NCBI GenBank assembly: GCA_030592025.1 | Contig: JAUUZX010000094.1 | Span: forward strand, 1-6,379 | Direction of reading: 5' to 3' | Length of the DNA: 6,379 bases | From: a bacterium | Lineage (GTDB): Bacteria > Krumholzibacteriota > Krumholzibacteria > LZORAL124-64-63 | Part shown: positions 1 to 5,543 of the stretch, piece by piece | How positions within the stretch are numbered: the first letter of the stretch is position 1 | Layout: the number at the start of each line of letters is the position of its first letter | Notes under the pieces: model-generated | Database searches by the model: none | Told to the model about the DNA's origin: nothing | The model's input: the letters and a program-made list of their open reading frames with translations, nothing else | Program-made: the position numbers and the translations under genes

Positions 1-1
1 G

Positions 2-283
2 ACCCCCCTGCAAAGGGAGATCAAGGCCGTCGTGGACAGCGCCCATGGGGCCGAGGCCCACCTGCTGAGGGAGCTGGGGGAAGGCGCCACCGCCGACCAT
101 CCCGCCATGCGGCGATTGCGCCAGGGCACGACCCTGCGCCTGCTGGAGATCCAGGCCCGCCACGCGGCCGCTGCCGGGCAGCAGGGTCTCGAGCGGAGGA
201 TCCGTGCGAACCTGGCCGATCTGCGGGACCGCATCAGAGCCGAAAACCCCGCAGGGGATCCGGGCCGTCGCCGGGCCGGTTGA
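2..283 (+). CDS. C-terminal part of an unrecognised helical protein (5' end outside the window)
   Basis: The frame is open from the window edge to a TGA at 281-283, giving about 93 residues. A GTG at 32 could act as a start, but the codons before it are open and equally protein-like, and the nearest purine-rich stretch (AGGGAG, 14-19) is about 12 bases away. A truncated longer gene is therefore more likely than a complete small one. The visible part is rich in Arg, Ala, Leu and Glu and looks almost entirely alpha-helical, with a charged amphipathic stretch (RRLRQGTTLRLLEIQARHAA, then RRIRANLADLRDRIRAE) and a low-complexity basic tail. No membrane segment, signal peptide, Cys/His cluster or catalytic motif is visible. 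I do not recognise the family. The nitroreductase follows on the same strand after 66 bases, so the two could be co-transcribed, but nothing ties their functions together. Confidence 0.55.
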   Translation, partial: TPLQREIKAVVDSAHGAEAHLLRELGEGATADHPAMRRLRQGTTLRLLEIQARHAAAAGQQGLERRIRANLADLRDRIRAENPAGDPGRRRAG

Positions 284-334
284 CGTCCGCGCACCCTTCG
301 CCCACAGTCTCTCCGTACCGATCGTCCACGGTTC

Positions 335-342
335 GAGGGGAG
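335..342 (+). promoter_or_regulatory. Ribosome binding site of the nitroreductase gene
   Basis: GAGGGGAG lies 7 bases before the ATG at 350. It fixes that start over other frames and over internal Met codons. Confidence 0.75.
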
Positions 343-349
343 ACGCATC

Positions 350-1150
350 ATGGCCCGGCTCAATCCCTGGCAATTCCTGGCCGGACTGGCGCGCATCGTC
401 GCGGCCCGGCCCCGGCAGCCCGCCTCCCTGGTGGGGAACGAACTCCTGCGCACGGTCCTGGAGCGGCGCAGCGTCCGTGACTTCAAACCCGACCCGCTCC
501 CGGACGATGTCTGGGGGGCCATCCTCGAAGCCGGCCGGGTGGCGCCCTCCACGGTGAACCTCCAGACCTGGTCCTTCAGCATCTTCACCGGCGACCAGTG
601 GCGCGGATTCTTCGGCACGCCGCCACCCTTCGGCGCGGTGCGCCTCGTCGTCGTCATGGCCGATACCCATCGTGCGCGACGTGTCGTCGAGGGTTTCCCT
701 CACGCCCCCCTGTGCAGCCACACCGTCGGGGTGATGAACGCCTCCCTGGCCGCCATGAACATGACCGTGGCCGCCGACGCCCTGGGCGTGGCGTCGGTCA
801 TGGCGTCGGAGACCGGTCGCACCGGGTTCTACGACGCGGCCTTCCTGAGCGACAAGCTCGCCCTGCCGGCGGGGGTCGTGCCCATCATGACGATAGCTTT
901 CGGGTACGCAACCAGGGGCCGTCCGGCCATGCCGCCGAAGCTGCCGTTGGCAGGGGTGAGCTTCCAGGGGGTGTACCGGGAGACGGATCAGGAAGCCCTG
1001 GATGACTGGTACCGCCAACAGCAGGCCGGGTTTCAGGCGAAAAACCGGGGTGATCGTTTCAGCGGACAGATCGCCTACTACAACCGGCGCATGAACGAGG
1101 CGGAGGCGGACCTGGAACGGCTCATCCACCGCCAGGACGAGGTTGGCTGA
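350..1150 (+). CDS. Nitroreductase family protein (FMN-dependent oxidoreductase)
   Basis: Predicted cytoplasmic flavoprotein of 266 residues. Family members bind FMN and use NAD(P)H to reduce nitro-aromatics, quinones, flavins or other acceptors; the substrate here cannot be told. Family landmarks appear in order: the FMN-phosphate motif ERRSVRDF (residues 38-45), the APSTVNLQTW block (65-74, family form APSxxNxQPW, here with Thr for Pro), the helix and loop around ALGVASVMASE (144-154) that corresponds to the usual GLGxxW segment, and the strand PIMTIAFGYA (178-187) followed by RPAMPPKLPL. The usual length is about 170-220 residues. This one has about 30 extra residues at the N-terminus and a charged helical C-terminal tail of about 50 (from about 213, DQEALDDWYRQQQ onward). 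No signal peptide is evident. The ATG at 350 has a strong SD site. The gene ends 10 bases before the stop of the convergent FecR-like gene. The family call is firm; any more specific activity would be a guess. Confidence 0.9.
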   Translation: MARLNPWQFLAGLARIVAARPRQPASLVGNELLRTVLERRSVRDFKPDPLPDDVWGAILEAGRVAPSTVNLQTWSFSIFTGDQWRGFFGTPPPFGAVRLVVVMADTHRARRVVEGFPHAPLCSHTVGVMNASLAAMNMTVAADALGVASVMASETGRTGFYDAAFLSDKLALPAGVVPIMTIAFGYATRGRPAMPPKLPLAGVSFQGVYRETDQEALDDWYRQQQAGFQAKNRGDRFSGQIAYYNRRMNEAEADLERLIHRQDEVG

Positions 1151-1160
1151 GGGAGCCTGT

Positions 1161-2000
1161 TCAAGGGGAGGTGAGCCGGCCGCCGATGTCGCCGTCCATG
1201 GCCAGCATGTGGGCGAGGTGGGTGGGTTCGATGTCCATGAAGGAGGGCTCGCGACCGTCGCGGAAGAGCACCCAGCGCTTGCCGGCGGGCAGTTCAGCCA
1301 GGTCACCGTCCGTGGCCTCGACCCCGGCGTGCCCCTCGCAGAGGCAGATGCAGGTCACGTCGTCGTTGCGCACGATCGAGATGAGGGTGCCGTGGACCAT
1401 GGCCTGGCCCTCGTCGGTGCGCACGATGATCCCGCCGCCGGCCAGGTCGGGGCCCGTGCGCAGGCTCAGGTCGCCCGCGGCCAGGTTGGCCTCGACGGTG
1501 CGCCGGAACCAGCGACCGGGGCGCTCCGGGAGGACCATGTCGGTACCGGCGGCCAGGCGCATGGCCAGGGTGCCGGGGTAGATCAGGTCGAGGGACGCGC
1601 CTTCGCCCACCTGGACCCGGGTGCCCACGTGGAGCAGGCCGTTGATGACGCCGGTGCGGTCGATCGTCACCTCCCGCCCGTTGATGACAACCGAGCCGAC
1701 GCCGTTGGTGCCCACGAGTTCGGGCCCCGGCAGGCGGTTGAAGCCGAGCAGGGCGAAGGTCACCACGGCAGCGGCGGCCAACGCCGACCAGCCCAGCCAC
1801 ACGCTGCCCAGGCGCGAATCCGCACCGGTCGTCGTCGCCCGGGTTTCCGAGAGTTCGCCGTCGTCCAGATCACCCGCGACGAACCGCTCCTTCAGGAGCG
1901 CGCGGAAATCCGCGTTGGCTTCGGGACGGGGCAGGCTGCCCACGGCGTCCTTGGCCAGGCGCTGCTGCTCGTCGAGGTCGTTGAAGTTTCGGTCACTCAT
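1161..2000 (-). CDS. FecR-domain, single-span membrane anti-sigma-like protein
   Basis: About 279 residues. A cytoplasmic N-terminal region of about 66 residues contains LPRPEANADFRALLKERF (23-40). One hydrophobic span follows (about 67-88), then an extracytoplasmic region resembling the FecR domain (about 100-245): GSVVINGREV, LHVGTRVQVGEGASLDLIYP, the LAAGDLSLRTG strand pair, and CEGHAGVEATDG...LPAGKRW. FecR proteins relay an outside signal to their partner ECF sigma factor, which suits the gene directly upstream. No zinc anti-sigma (HxxxCxxC) motif is present in the N-terminal region. Unusual: a CICLC run (Cys217, 219 and 221) occupies a beta-strand that is normally aliphatic. I chose the ATG at 2000 because it overlaps the sigma gene's TGA as ATGA and has AGGA nine bases upstream (2011-2014). 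The alternative ATG at 2006 adds Met-Ala and sits too close to that AGGA. Translational coupling to the sigma gene is therefore likely. Partnership is inferred from context; direct sigma binding is not shown. Confidence 0.8.
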   Translation of the reverse strand: MSDRNFNDLDEQQRLAKDAVGSLPRPEANADFRALLKERFVAGDLDDGELSETRATTTGADSRLGSVWLGWSALAAAAVVTFALLGFNRLPGPELVGTNGVGSVVINGREVTIDRTGVINGLLHVGTRVQVGEGASLDLIYPGTLAMRLAAGTDMVLPERPGRWFRRTVEANLAAGDLSLRTGPDLAGGGIIVRTDEGQAMVHGTLISIVRNDDVTCICLCEGHAGVEATDGDLAELPAGKRWVLFRDGREPSFMDIEPTHLAHMLAMDGDIGGRLTSP

Positions 2001-2599
2001 GGCCATACGTCCTGAAGCAATTCTCCCAGACGGCTCAGGGCCCGGGAATAGCGTTTTCTTACTGCGGCACTGCTGGCGCCGACGATCTCGGCGATCTCCT
2101 CGTGGGCCAGTCCTTCGTAGTCTCGTAAAACCACGATTTCACGCAACTGGTCCGGCAACTCGTCGAGAGCCTGTTGCACCAGATCAGCCCGTTCGCCGGC
2201 CAGGGTCTCGGCCTCGGGTGTGGGGCCGTCGCTGGCCAGGGGCGGAGCCGTGTCGGGATCCGCGTCGATCGAGATCGACTGCCGGGCCACCTTGGCCCCG
2301 AAGGACCGCCAGTAGTCGCGGCAGAGGTTGGCCGTGATCGTCCGCAACCAGGGTCGCGGGTCCCGTTCCGTATCCAGGGTGGCGGCCGCCCGGTGCAGTC
2401 GGAGGAAAACCTCCTGGACCGTGTCCTCAGCGGCGTCCCGGTCGCCCAGCATGCGGAAAGCCAGCCCGTACACGTCGTCGAAGCAGGCCTCGAAGAGGGC
2501 GGCCAGCGCCGACGGGTCGCCCCGGCGCACACCATGGAGCACCGCAGCCGGGATGGGCTGCCTCGCAAGGTTCTCGGTGGTGCGTGAGGCCTCTGTCAT
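1997..2599 (-). CDS. ECF-subfamily RNA polymerase sigma factor (sigma-70 family, group 4)
   Basis: A 200-residue protein of typical ECF size that directs RNA polymerase to a small set of promoters. The sigma-2 region covers about residues 26-95: FEACFDDVYGLAFRML (region 2.1), DAAEDTVQEVFLRLHR (region 2.2, core-polymerase contact), and PRPWLRTITANLCRDYWR (regions 2.3/2.4, -10 recognition). A linker rich in Asp, Pro and Ala (about 108-132) leads to sigma-4 (about 135-196): LPDQLREIVVLRDYEGLAHE, then the helix-turn-helix EEIAEIVGASSAAVRKRYSR that reads the -35 element. There is no sigma-3 domain and no C-terminal extension. The ATG at 2599 is the only start that keeps the N-terminus, since an in-frame TGA lies about 30 bases upstream. 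No convincing SD site precedes it, unlike the other complete genes here, so initiation may be weak or leaderless. The stop overlaps the FecR-like gene's start. ECF genes often activate their own promoter; candidate sites are given for 2600-2707. The ECF group number cannot be assigned by eye. Confidence 0.93.
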   Translation of the reverse strand: MTEASRTTENLARQPIPAAVLHGVRRGDPSALAALFEACFDDVYGLAFRMLGDRDAAEDTVQEVFLRLHRAAATLDTERDPRPWLRTITANLCRDYWRSFGAKVARQSISIDADPDTAPPLASDGPTPEAETLAGERADLVQQALDELPDQLREIVVLRDYEGLAHEEIAEIVGASSAAVRKRYSRALSRLGELLQDVWP

Positions 2600-2707
2600 A
2601 GGTACGGAACACCCGGGGTGGTTGTGTCAGGTTTCGTGGAGGGGATTCCTACCCCACCGTCGGCAACAGGTTCCGGGACGTTCATGGGGCAACCGGTCTC
2701 GCCGGCG
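2600..2707 (-). promoter_or_regulatory. Intergenic region before the sigma gene, possible ECF-type promoter
   Basis: This 108-base gap is the largest between minus-strand genes and could carry a promoter for the sigma/anti-sigma pair. On the minus strand it has two motifs like the -35 element of ECF promoters: GGAACC (2669-2674) and GAAACC (2630-2635). For the second, 17 bases lead to GTGTTC, from which transcription would start at or next to the sigma ATG. Neither motif has a convincing -10 partner (no clear CGTC or GTC-type box). A weak hairpin (arms 2636-2641 and 2652-2657, six pairs including one G-U) lacks a following T-run, so I do not call it a terminator. The motif assignments are tentative. 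Confidence 0.25.
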
Positions 2708-3268
2708 CTACCCCATGTCGCCGGTCGAATCGGCCGGCGCCTCCTCGGCCACCAGCTTGAGCCGGGCCAGGCCCTCGTCGAACATGGGGCCCACCAGCAT
2801 GTCCATGAGCAGCCCGACGTAGCGTCCCGCCAGGTTGTAGCCATGGTCGCCGACGAGTTCCCAGGTGACCTGGAGCCCGTCGGCCACGTCGCTGTAGCGC
2901 ATGGTGCACGCCATGGTCTCGTCACCCTGGTTCAGGACCAGGTCGAAATCCACGCCGCGGTCGGGGTTGGCGCGGACGAAGGTCAGCTCACCACGGCCCT
3001 TGCTCGACGTCCAGCTCTGGTGGGCGCCGGCTCCCCGGGTGATGTCGCCCAGGGTGATGGCGAGATCCGGGTCGGCGCGGAACCAGGGTGTCCAGCGCGG
3101 CCATTCCTCGAGGTTGGTGCACAGCTCGTGGACCCGCTCGCGGGAGGCGTCCACGACGACGCTGCGGCTGATGGTGTAGTTGCGCGGCAGGAACAGGCCG
3201 ATCACGACCACCAGCAAGGTGGCGAGGCCGACGCCGAGCCCGACGCGCTTCAGAACGGGAACGAGCAA
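2708..3268 (-). CDS. Membrane-anchored SRPBCC (polyketide cyclase/dehydrase-like) family protein
   Basis: A 186-residue protein. An N-terminal hydrophobic segment (about residues 8-27) without an obvious cleavage site should anchor it in the inner membrane, followed by LPRNYTISRSVVVDASRERV. This is the standard entry into an SRPBCC fold: a first beta-strand, then the helix where VHELCTNLEEWPRWTPWF (46-63) matches the family's WxxWxPW pattern. Later strands include GAGAHQSWTSSKGRGELTFV (79-98) and LQVTWELVGD. The long C-terminal helix starts near LLMDMLVGPMFDEGLARLKL (153-172). The fold has a deep hydrophobic ligand pocket, but members of this anchored subgroup have no assigned reaction, and no substrate can be named. 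The TTG start at 3268 is chosen because AAAGGA (3277-3282) lies 8 bases upstream and the anchor begins right after it. The gene starts 23 bases after the peptidase stop, so co-transcription with it is likely. It ends in TAG. Confidence 0.85.
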   Translation of the reverse strand: MLVPVLKRVGLGVGLATLLVVVIGLFLPRNYTISRSVVVDASRERVHELCTNLEEWPRWTPWFRADPDLAITLGDITRGAGAHQSWTSSKGRGELTFVRANPDRGVDFDLVLNQGDETMACTMRYSDVADGLQVTWELVGDHGYNLAGRYVGLLMDMLVGPMFDEGLARLKLVAEEAPADSTGDMG

Positions 3269-3276
3269 AACCGGTG

Positions 3277-3282
3277 TCCTTT
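3277..3282 (-). promoter_or_regulatory. Ribosome binding site of the SRPBCC gene
   Basis: AAAGGA on the minus strand, 8 bases before a TTG codon. It supports TTG as the start of the SRPBCC gene, in the short gap after the peptidase stop. Confidence 0.6.
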
Positions 3283-3291
3283 CGATGCCCG

Positions 3292-4578
3292 CTAGCGGGT
3301 CCAGCGCGTGATCCAGGACATGACCTCGTCATGCCACTGGATCGAGTTGTGGGGCTTGAGCACCCAGTGGTTCTCGTCGGGGAAATAGAGCAGACGCGCG
3401 GGCACGCCCTGGCGCCGCAGCGCCGTGAACGTGCTCAGGCCCTGGGTATCGACGACCCGGTAGTCCAGGGCGCCGTGCACCACGAGGGTGGGCACATGCC
3501 AGTTCTGGACGTGGTCGGCGGGGTTGTGCAGGCCGTAGTTGCTGCCCGCCTGCCAGGGGGTGCCGCCGTGCTCCCACTCGGGGAACCACAGTTCCTCGGT
3601 GTCGTAGTAGGCCATCCGCTCGTCGAGGTTCCCGTCGTGGGAGACGAAGGCCCGGAACGCCTTGGCAAAGGGTTGGCCGTGCATCCAGTTGATCATGTAG
3701 GCGCCGTAGCTGGCGCCCGACGCGACGACCCGCTCGCCGTCCATCCAGTCGTACTTCTCCAGCGCCGCGGCGAGGCCCTTCTCCAGGTCCTCCAGGGGAC
3801 GGTCGCCCCAGTGGCCGCTGATGGCGTCGGTGAAGGCCTGGCCGTAACCGGTGGAGCCGTGGAAGTCGACGGCCACGGTGGTGAAGCCCGCCCCCACGTA
3901 GGCCTGGGGGTTCCAGCGGTAGTGGAAGTCGTTGCCGAAGCTGCCCTGGGGGCCGCCGTGGACCAGGAAGGTCACGGGCCACTTCCGGCCGGCGGCGGCC
4001 TCTTCGGCGCTCCAGTCGTAGGGCTTGACCACGTAGGCGAAGACGGTCTCGTCGTTCCAGCCCTTGAAGGTGAACTGCTCGGGCTCGCCCATGAGGGCCT
4101 GGGCCAGCTTGTCGCCGTTGAAGTCGGTGAGCTGCTTCAGGCCGCTGCCGTTGGTCTTGATGGTGAACAGCTCCGTCGGCGACTGCAGGCTCTGCAGCCC
4201 GAAGATGAGCCGTCCCTTGAGCAGGTCGACGCCGGAGTGGCGCCCCATCTTGTGGACCATGGTCGCCTTGCCCGTGCGGGTGTCGAGCTTGAAGAGGGAA
4301 CGCTGGCCCAGGCAGCCCGCGCTGAAGTAGGCGGTGCGGTTGTCCGACGCGAACTTCAGGCCGTGGGGGCTGAGGTCGAGCTCGCGGTCGAGTTCGTCGG
4401 TCTCAAAGACGACGTCCACCCGGCGCATCTCCCCGCTGGCCCAGTCGGTCATCTCGATGTGGAAGCGGTCGGCCTCGAAGTCGGGGCGGTCCATGGCGAG
4501 GTGGACGAGGGTCTTGCCGTCGGGGGTGAAGAGGGGCTCGGTGTCCCAGGCCTCGTTGGCCTCGGTCAGGCAGCGCAT
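3292..4578 (-). CDS. S9 peptidase, C-terminal fragment: remaining propeller and complete hydrolase domain
   Basis: This is the open frame downstream of the internal TGA, in the same phase as the N-terminal fragment. The first Met is at 4578, but the family match begins directly after the stop (SQPAWSTDYDLYAVKTDGSG, 4641 downward), so this Met is not a natural start and no SD site with proper spacing precedes it. The fragment holds the later blades (WDTEPLFTPDGKTLVHLAMD; LDLSPHGLKFASDNRTAYFS) and the full hydrolase domain: HGGPQGSFGNDFHYRWNPQA, VDFHGSTGYGQAFTDAISGH, the nucleophile motif GASYGAYMINWM (the more usual form is GGSYGGYM), GALDYRV and FPDENHWVLKP. It ends in TAG. Without the signal peptide it would stay in the cytoplasm and probably fold poorly. 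The good conservation suggests selection until very recently, or that the stop is an artefact. Confidence 0.8.
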   Translation of the reverse strand: MRCLTEANEAWDTEPLFTPDGKTLVHLAMDRPDFEADRFHIEMTDWASGEMRRVDVVFETDELDRELDLSPHGLKFASDNRTAYFSAGCLGQRSLFKLDTRTGKATMVHKMGRHSGVDLLKGRLIFGLQSLQSPTELFTIKTNGSGLKQLTDFNGDKLAQALMGEPEQFTFKGWNDETVFAYVVKPYDWSAEEAAAGRKWPVTFLVHGGPQGSFGNDFHYRWNPQAYVGAGFTTVAVDFHGSTGYGQAFTDAISGHWGDRPLEDLEKGLAAALEKYDWMDGERVVASGASYGAYMINWMHGQPFAKAFRAFVSHDGNLDERMAYYDTEELWFPEWEHGGTPWQAGSNYGLHNPADHVQNWHVPTLVVHGALDYRVVDTQGLSTFTALRRQGVPARLLYFPDENHWVLKPHNSIQWHDEVMSWITRWTR

Positions 4579-4641
4579 CCCGCCGGAGCCGTCGGTCTTG
4601 ACGGCGTACAGGTCGTAGTCCGTGCTCCAGGCCGGCTGGCT

Positions 4642-4644
4642 TCA
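4642..4644 (-). other. In-frame TGA inside the S9 peptidase gene
   Basis: TCA on the plus strand reads TGA on the minus strand, between codons for KVLP and SQPAW. The frame is identical on both sides (the 1350-base offset to the final stop is divisible by 3). A small hairpin follows at once (CCAG, loop CCGGC, CTGG), but it is only 4 pairs and does not resemble a bacterial selenocysteine insertion element. TGA ends at least four other genes here, so a reassigned code is excluded. Confidence 0.85.
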
Positions 4645-5394
4645 GGGGAGCACCTTGGCGGTGAAGACGACTTCATCGGCGTCCGGGGTGACGGCCACTT
4701 CCTCGAGGCCTCCCCAGGGGCGGGTGGGGACGTCGGTGTCCAGGTCGGGCATGAGATCGACGGGGTCGTTGGAACCCGCGGCCAGCATGAAGAGGTGGCT
4801 GCGCTTGCCGTCTTCCCAGGTGTCCCAGTGCCGGAACATGAGCTCGTCGTAGGCCATGCCGGTGGTGGGGTCGTCGGCGAGTTCGGCGTCCCGGTCCAGG
4901 GTGCCCTGGACGCCCAGGCCCGGGTACACCTCGAGGGTCAGCAGGAAGCTGCGCAGATCGGGCACGACCATGAACGAGCCGATGTCCAGGGGCAGGTCGG
5001 TCATGGCGACGGCCTCGCCGCCGGTCGGGTCGATCTGCCAGATCTGGGAACTGCCGCCGCGGGACGACAGGAAGAAGAGATGGCCGTTGAGGCACCAGGC
5101 GGGGTTCCAGTCGGCGGCCTCGTGGCTGGTCAGGCGCTTGGTGGTCTTGCCGTCGGTGCTCACGAGCCAGATGTCGGTGAGACCGCCGTTGGACTCCAGG
5201 TCGGTGCTGCGCACGGTGAAGGCTGCCCAGGCGCCGTCAGGGGAGACCACCGGGCTGCCCAGCCGCTCCATGGCGAGCATGTCGTGGACGGAGAACGGGT
5301 GGGGCTCGGCGGTTTCCGTGTCGGCGAACGCGACCGTCGCGCCGATGCCAAGGATGGCGACAAGAGCAACGAACATGGCGCATCTGATCTTCAA
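4642..5394 (-). CDS. S9 peptidase, N-terminal fragment: signal peptide and first propeller blades
   Basis: This 250-residue product would be made if the TGA is real and terminates. It carries the signal peptide and about half of the propeller but no catalytic residue, so it should be inactive. Blade-like segments are GSPVVSPDGAWAAFTV (47-62), DWNPAWCLNGHLFFLSSRGG (95-114, with SQIWQID after it) and EEVAVTPDADEVVFTAKV (231-248). I place the start at the TTG at 5394: GGGAGGT (5401-5407) lies 6 bases before it, and it yields a clean Met-Lys-Ile-Arg signal peptide. A frame extension up to 5577 is open, with an ATG at 5454. It would put about 20-60 unlikely residues ahead of the signal peptide, would cross the probable -10 box and, at full length, would overlap the divergent gene. 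Confidence 0.75.
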   Translation of the reverse strand: MKIRCAMFVALVAILGIGATVAFADTETAEPHPFSVHDMLAMERLGSPVVSPDGAWAAFTVRSTDLESNGGLTDIWLVSTDGKTTKRLTSHEAADWNPAWCLNGHLFFLSSRGGSSQIWQIDPTGGEAVAMTDLPLDIGSFMVVPDLRSFLLTLEVYPGLGVQGTLDRDAELADDPTTGMAYDELMFRHWDTWEDGKRSHLFMLAAGSNDPVDLMPDLDTDVPTRPWGGLEEVAVTPDADEVVFTAKVLP

Positions 5395-5400
5395 GGCCAG

Positions 5401-5407
5401 ACCTCCC
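5401..5407 (-). promoter_or_regulatory. Ribosome binding site of the S9 peptidase gene
   Basis: GGGAGGT on the minus strand is close to the full anti-SD complement and sits 6 bases before the TTG at 5394. It decides the start of the peptidase. Confidence 0.7.
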
Positions 5408-5442
5408 GGGGGCGTCGGTGTTCCTAGTGGGGACCGCGCACC

Positions 5443-5448
5443 AATATA
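5443..5448 (-). promoter_or_regulatory. Probable -10 box of the peptidase promoter
   Basis: TATATT on the minus strand (5 of 6 matches to TATAAT) is a rare AT-rich spot in the divergent region. Transcription would start near 5436 and leave a leader of about 42 bases before the TTG start. No good -35 hexamer lies 16-18 bases upstream; a poor TTCTCG is about 20 away. If it is real, the ATG at 5454 is not in the transcript. Confidence 0.35.
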
Positions 5449-5511
5449 GTTCATGGTGCCCCGGGAGACGAGAATCCGCTGGCGACGGGATGACGGCGCC
5501 CTGTTAGGTTC

Positions 5512-5523
5512 CGGGTCGACCCG
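5512..5523. repeat. 12-base perfect palindrome in the divergent region
   Basis: CGGGTCGACCCG reads the same on both strands. It lies 7 bases before the SD site of the acetyltransferase gene, where an operator could sit. It is short and G+C-rich, so chance is a real possibility. No second copy was noticed in the window. Confidence 0.25.
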
Positions 5524-5530
5524 CGCGCCC

Positions 5531-5536
5531 GAGGAG
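5531..5536 (+). promoter_or_regulatory. Ribosome binding site of the NagX-like gene
   Basis: GAGGAG lies 7 bases before a GTG codon at 5544, and it sets that codon as the start. Confidence 0.7.
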
Positions 5537-5543
5537 CATCGCC

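Larger units (their letters stand above)
3292..5394 (-). pseudogene. S9-family serine peptidase (DPP5-like, prolyl oligopeptidase clan) split by an in-frame TGA
   Basis: Read through the TGA at codon 251, this is a 700-codon gene, the normal size for secreted S9 dipeptidyl or acylaminoacyl peptidases. It has a signal peptide (residues 1-24, MKIRCAMFVALVAILGIG then ATVAFA, cut likely before Asp25), an N-terminal beta-propeller (about 30-440, with PD40-like blades such as VVSPDGAWAAF and LFTPDGKTLVHLA), and a C-terminal alpha/beta-hydrolase domain (about 455-700). The triad is visible: Ser562 in GASYGAYM, Asp644 in GALDYRV and His676 in DENHWVLKP; HGGPQ (479-483) forms the oxyanion region. The spacing is as expected for the family. 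Members cleave dipeptides or acylated residues from peptides in the periplasm. The family pattern continues without shift across the stop (AKVLP, stop, SQPAWSTDYDLY), so one base change, for example from GGA (Gly) to TGA, explains it. No other lesion is seen. Recent inactivation and a sequencing or assembly error are equally possible; readthrough is less likely. Confidence 0.8.

Noticed and set aside
1143..2015. A 290-codon plus-strand open frame opposite the FecR-like gene
   Set aside because: It is a low-complexity shadow frame in high-G+C DNA. The minus strand has a membrane span, FecR pattern and ATGA coupling.
2636..2657. Hairpin before the sigma gene as an intrinsic terminator for the SRPBCC gene
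   Set aside because: The stem is about six pairs with a G-U and a 10-base loop, and no T-run follows.
4618..4644. Selenocysteine or other programmed recoding of the TGA in the peptidase
   Set aside because: S9 peptidases do not use selenocysteine, the site is far from the active site, and the following hairpin has only 4 pairs with no SECIS-like features.
1161..4644. A genetic code in which TGA is read as Trp or Gly
   Set aside because: TGA properly ends the nitroreductase, sigma, FecR-like and left-end genes, and Trp is encoded by TGG throughout.
3274..5427. A 717-codon open frame on the plus strand opposite the S9 peptidase
   Set aside because: It is antisense to a gene with clear family motifs and a catalytic triad. 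Its composition (Gly, Val, Ala, His, Glu rich, no domain pattern) is what the complement of high-G+C codons gives.
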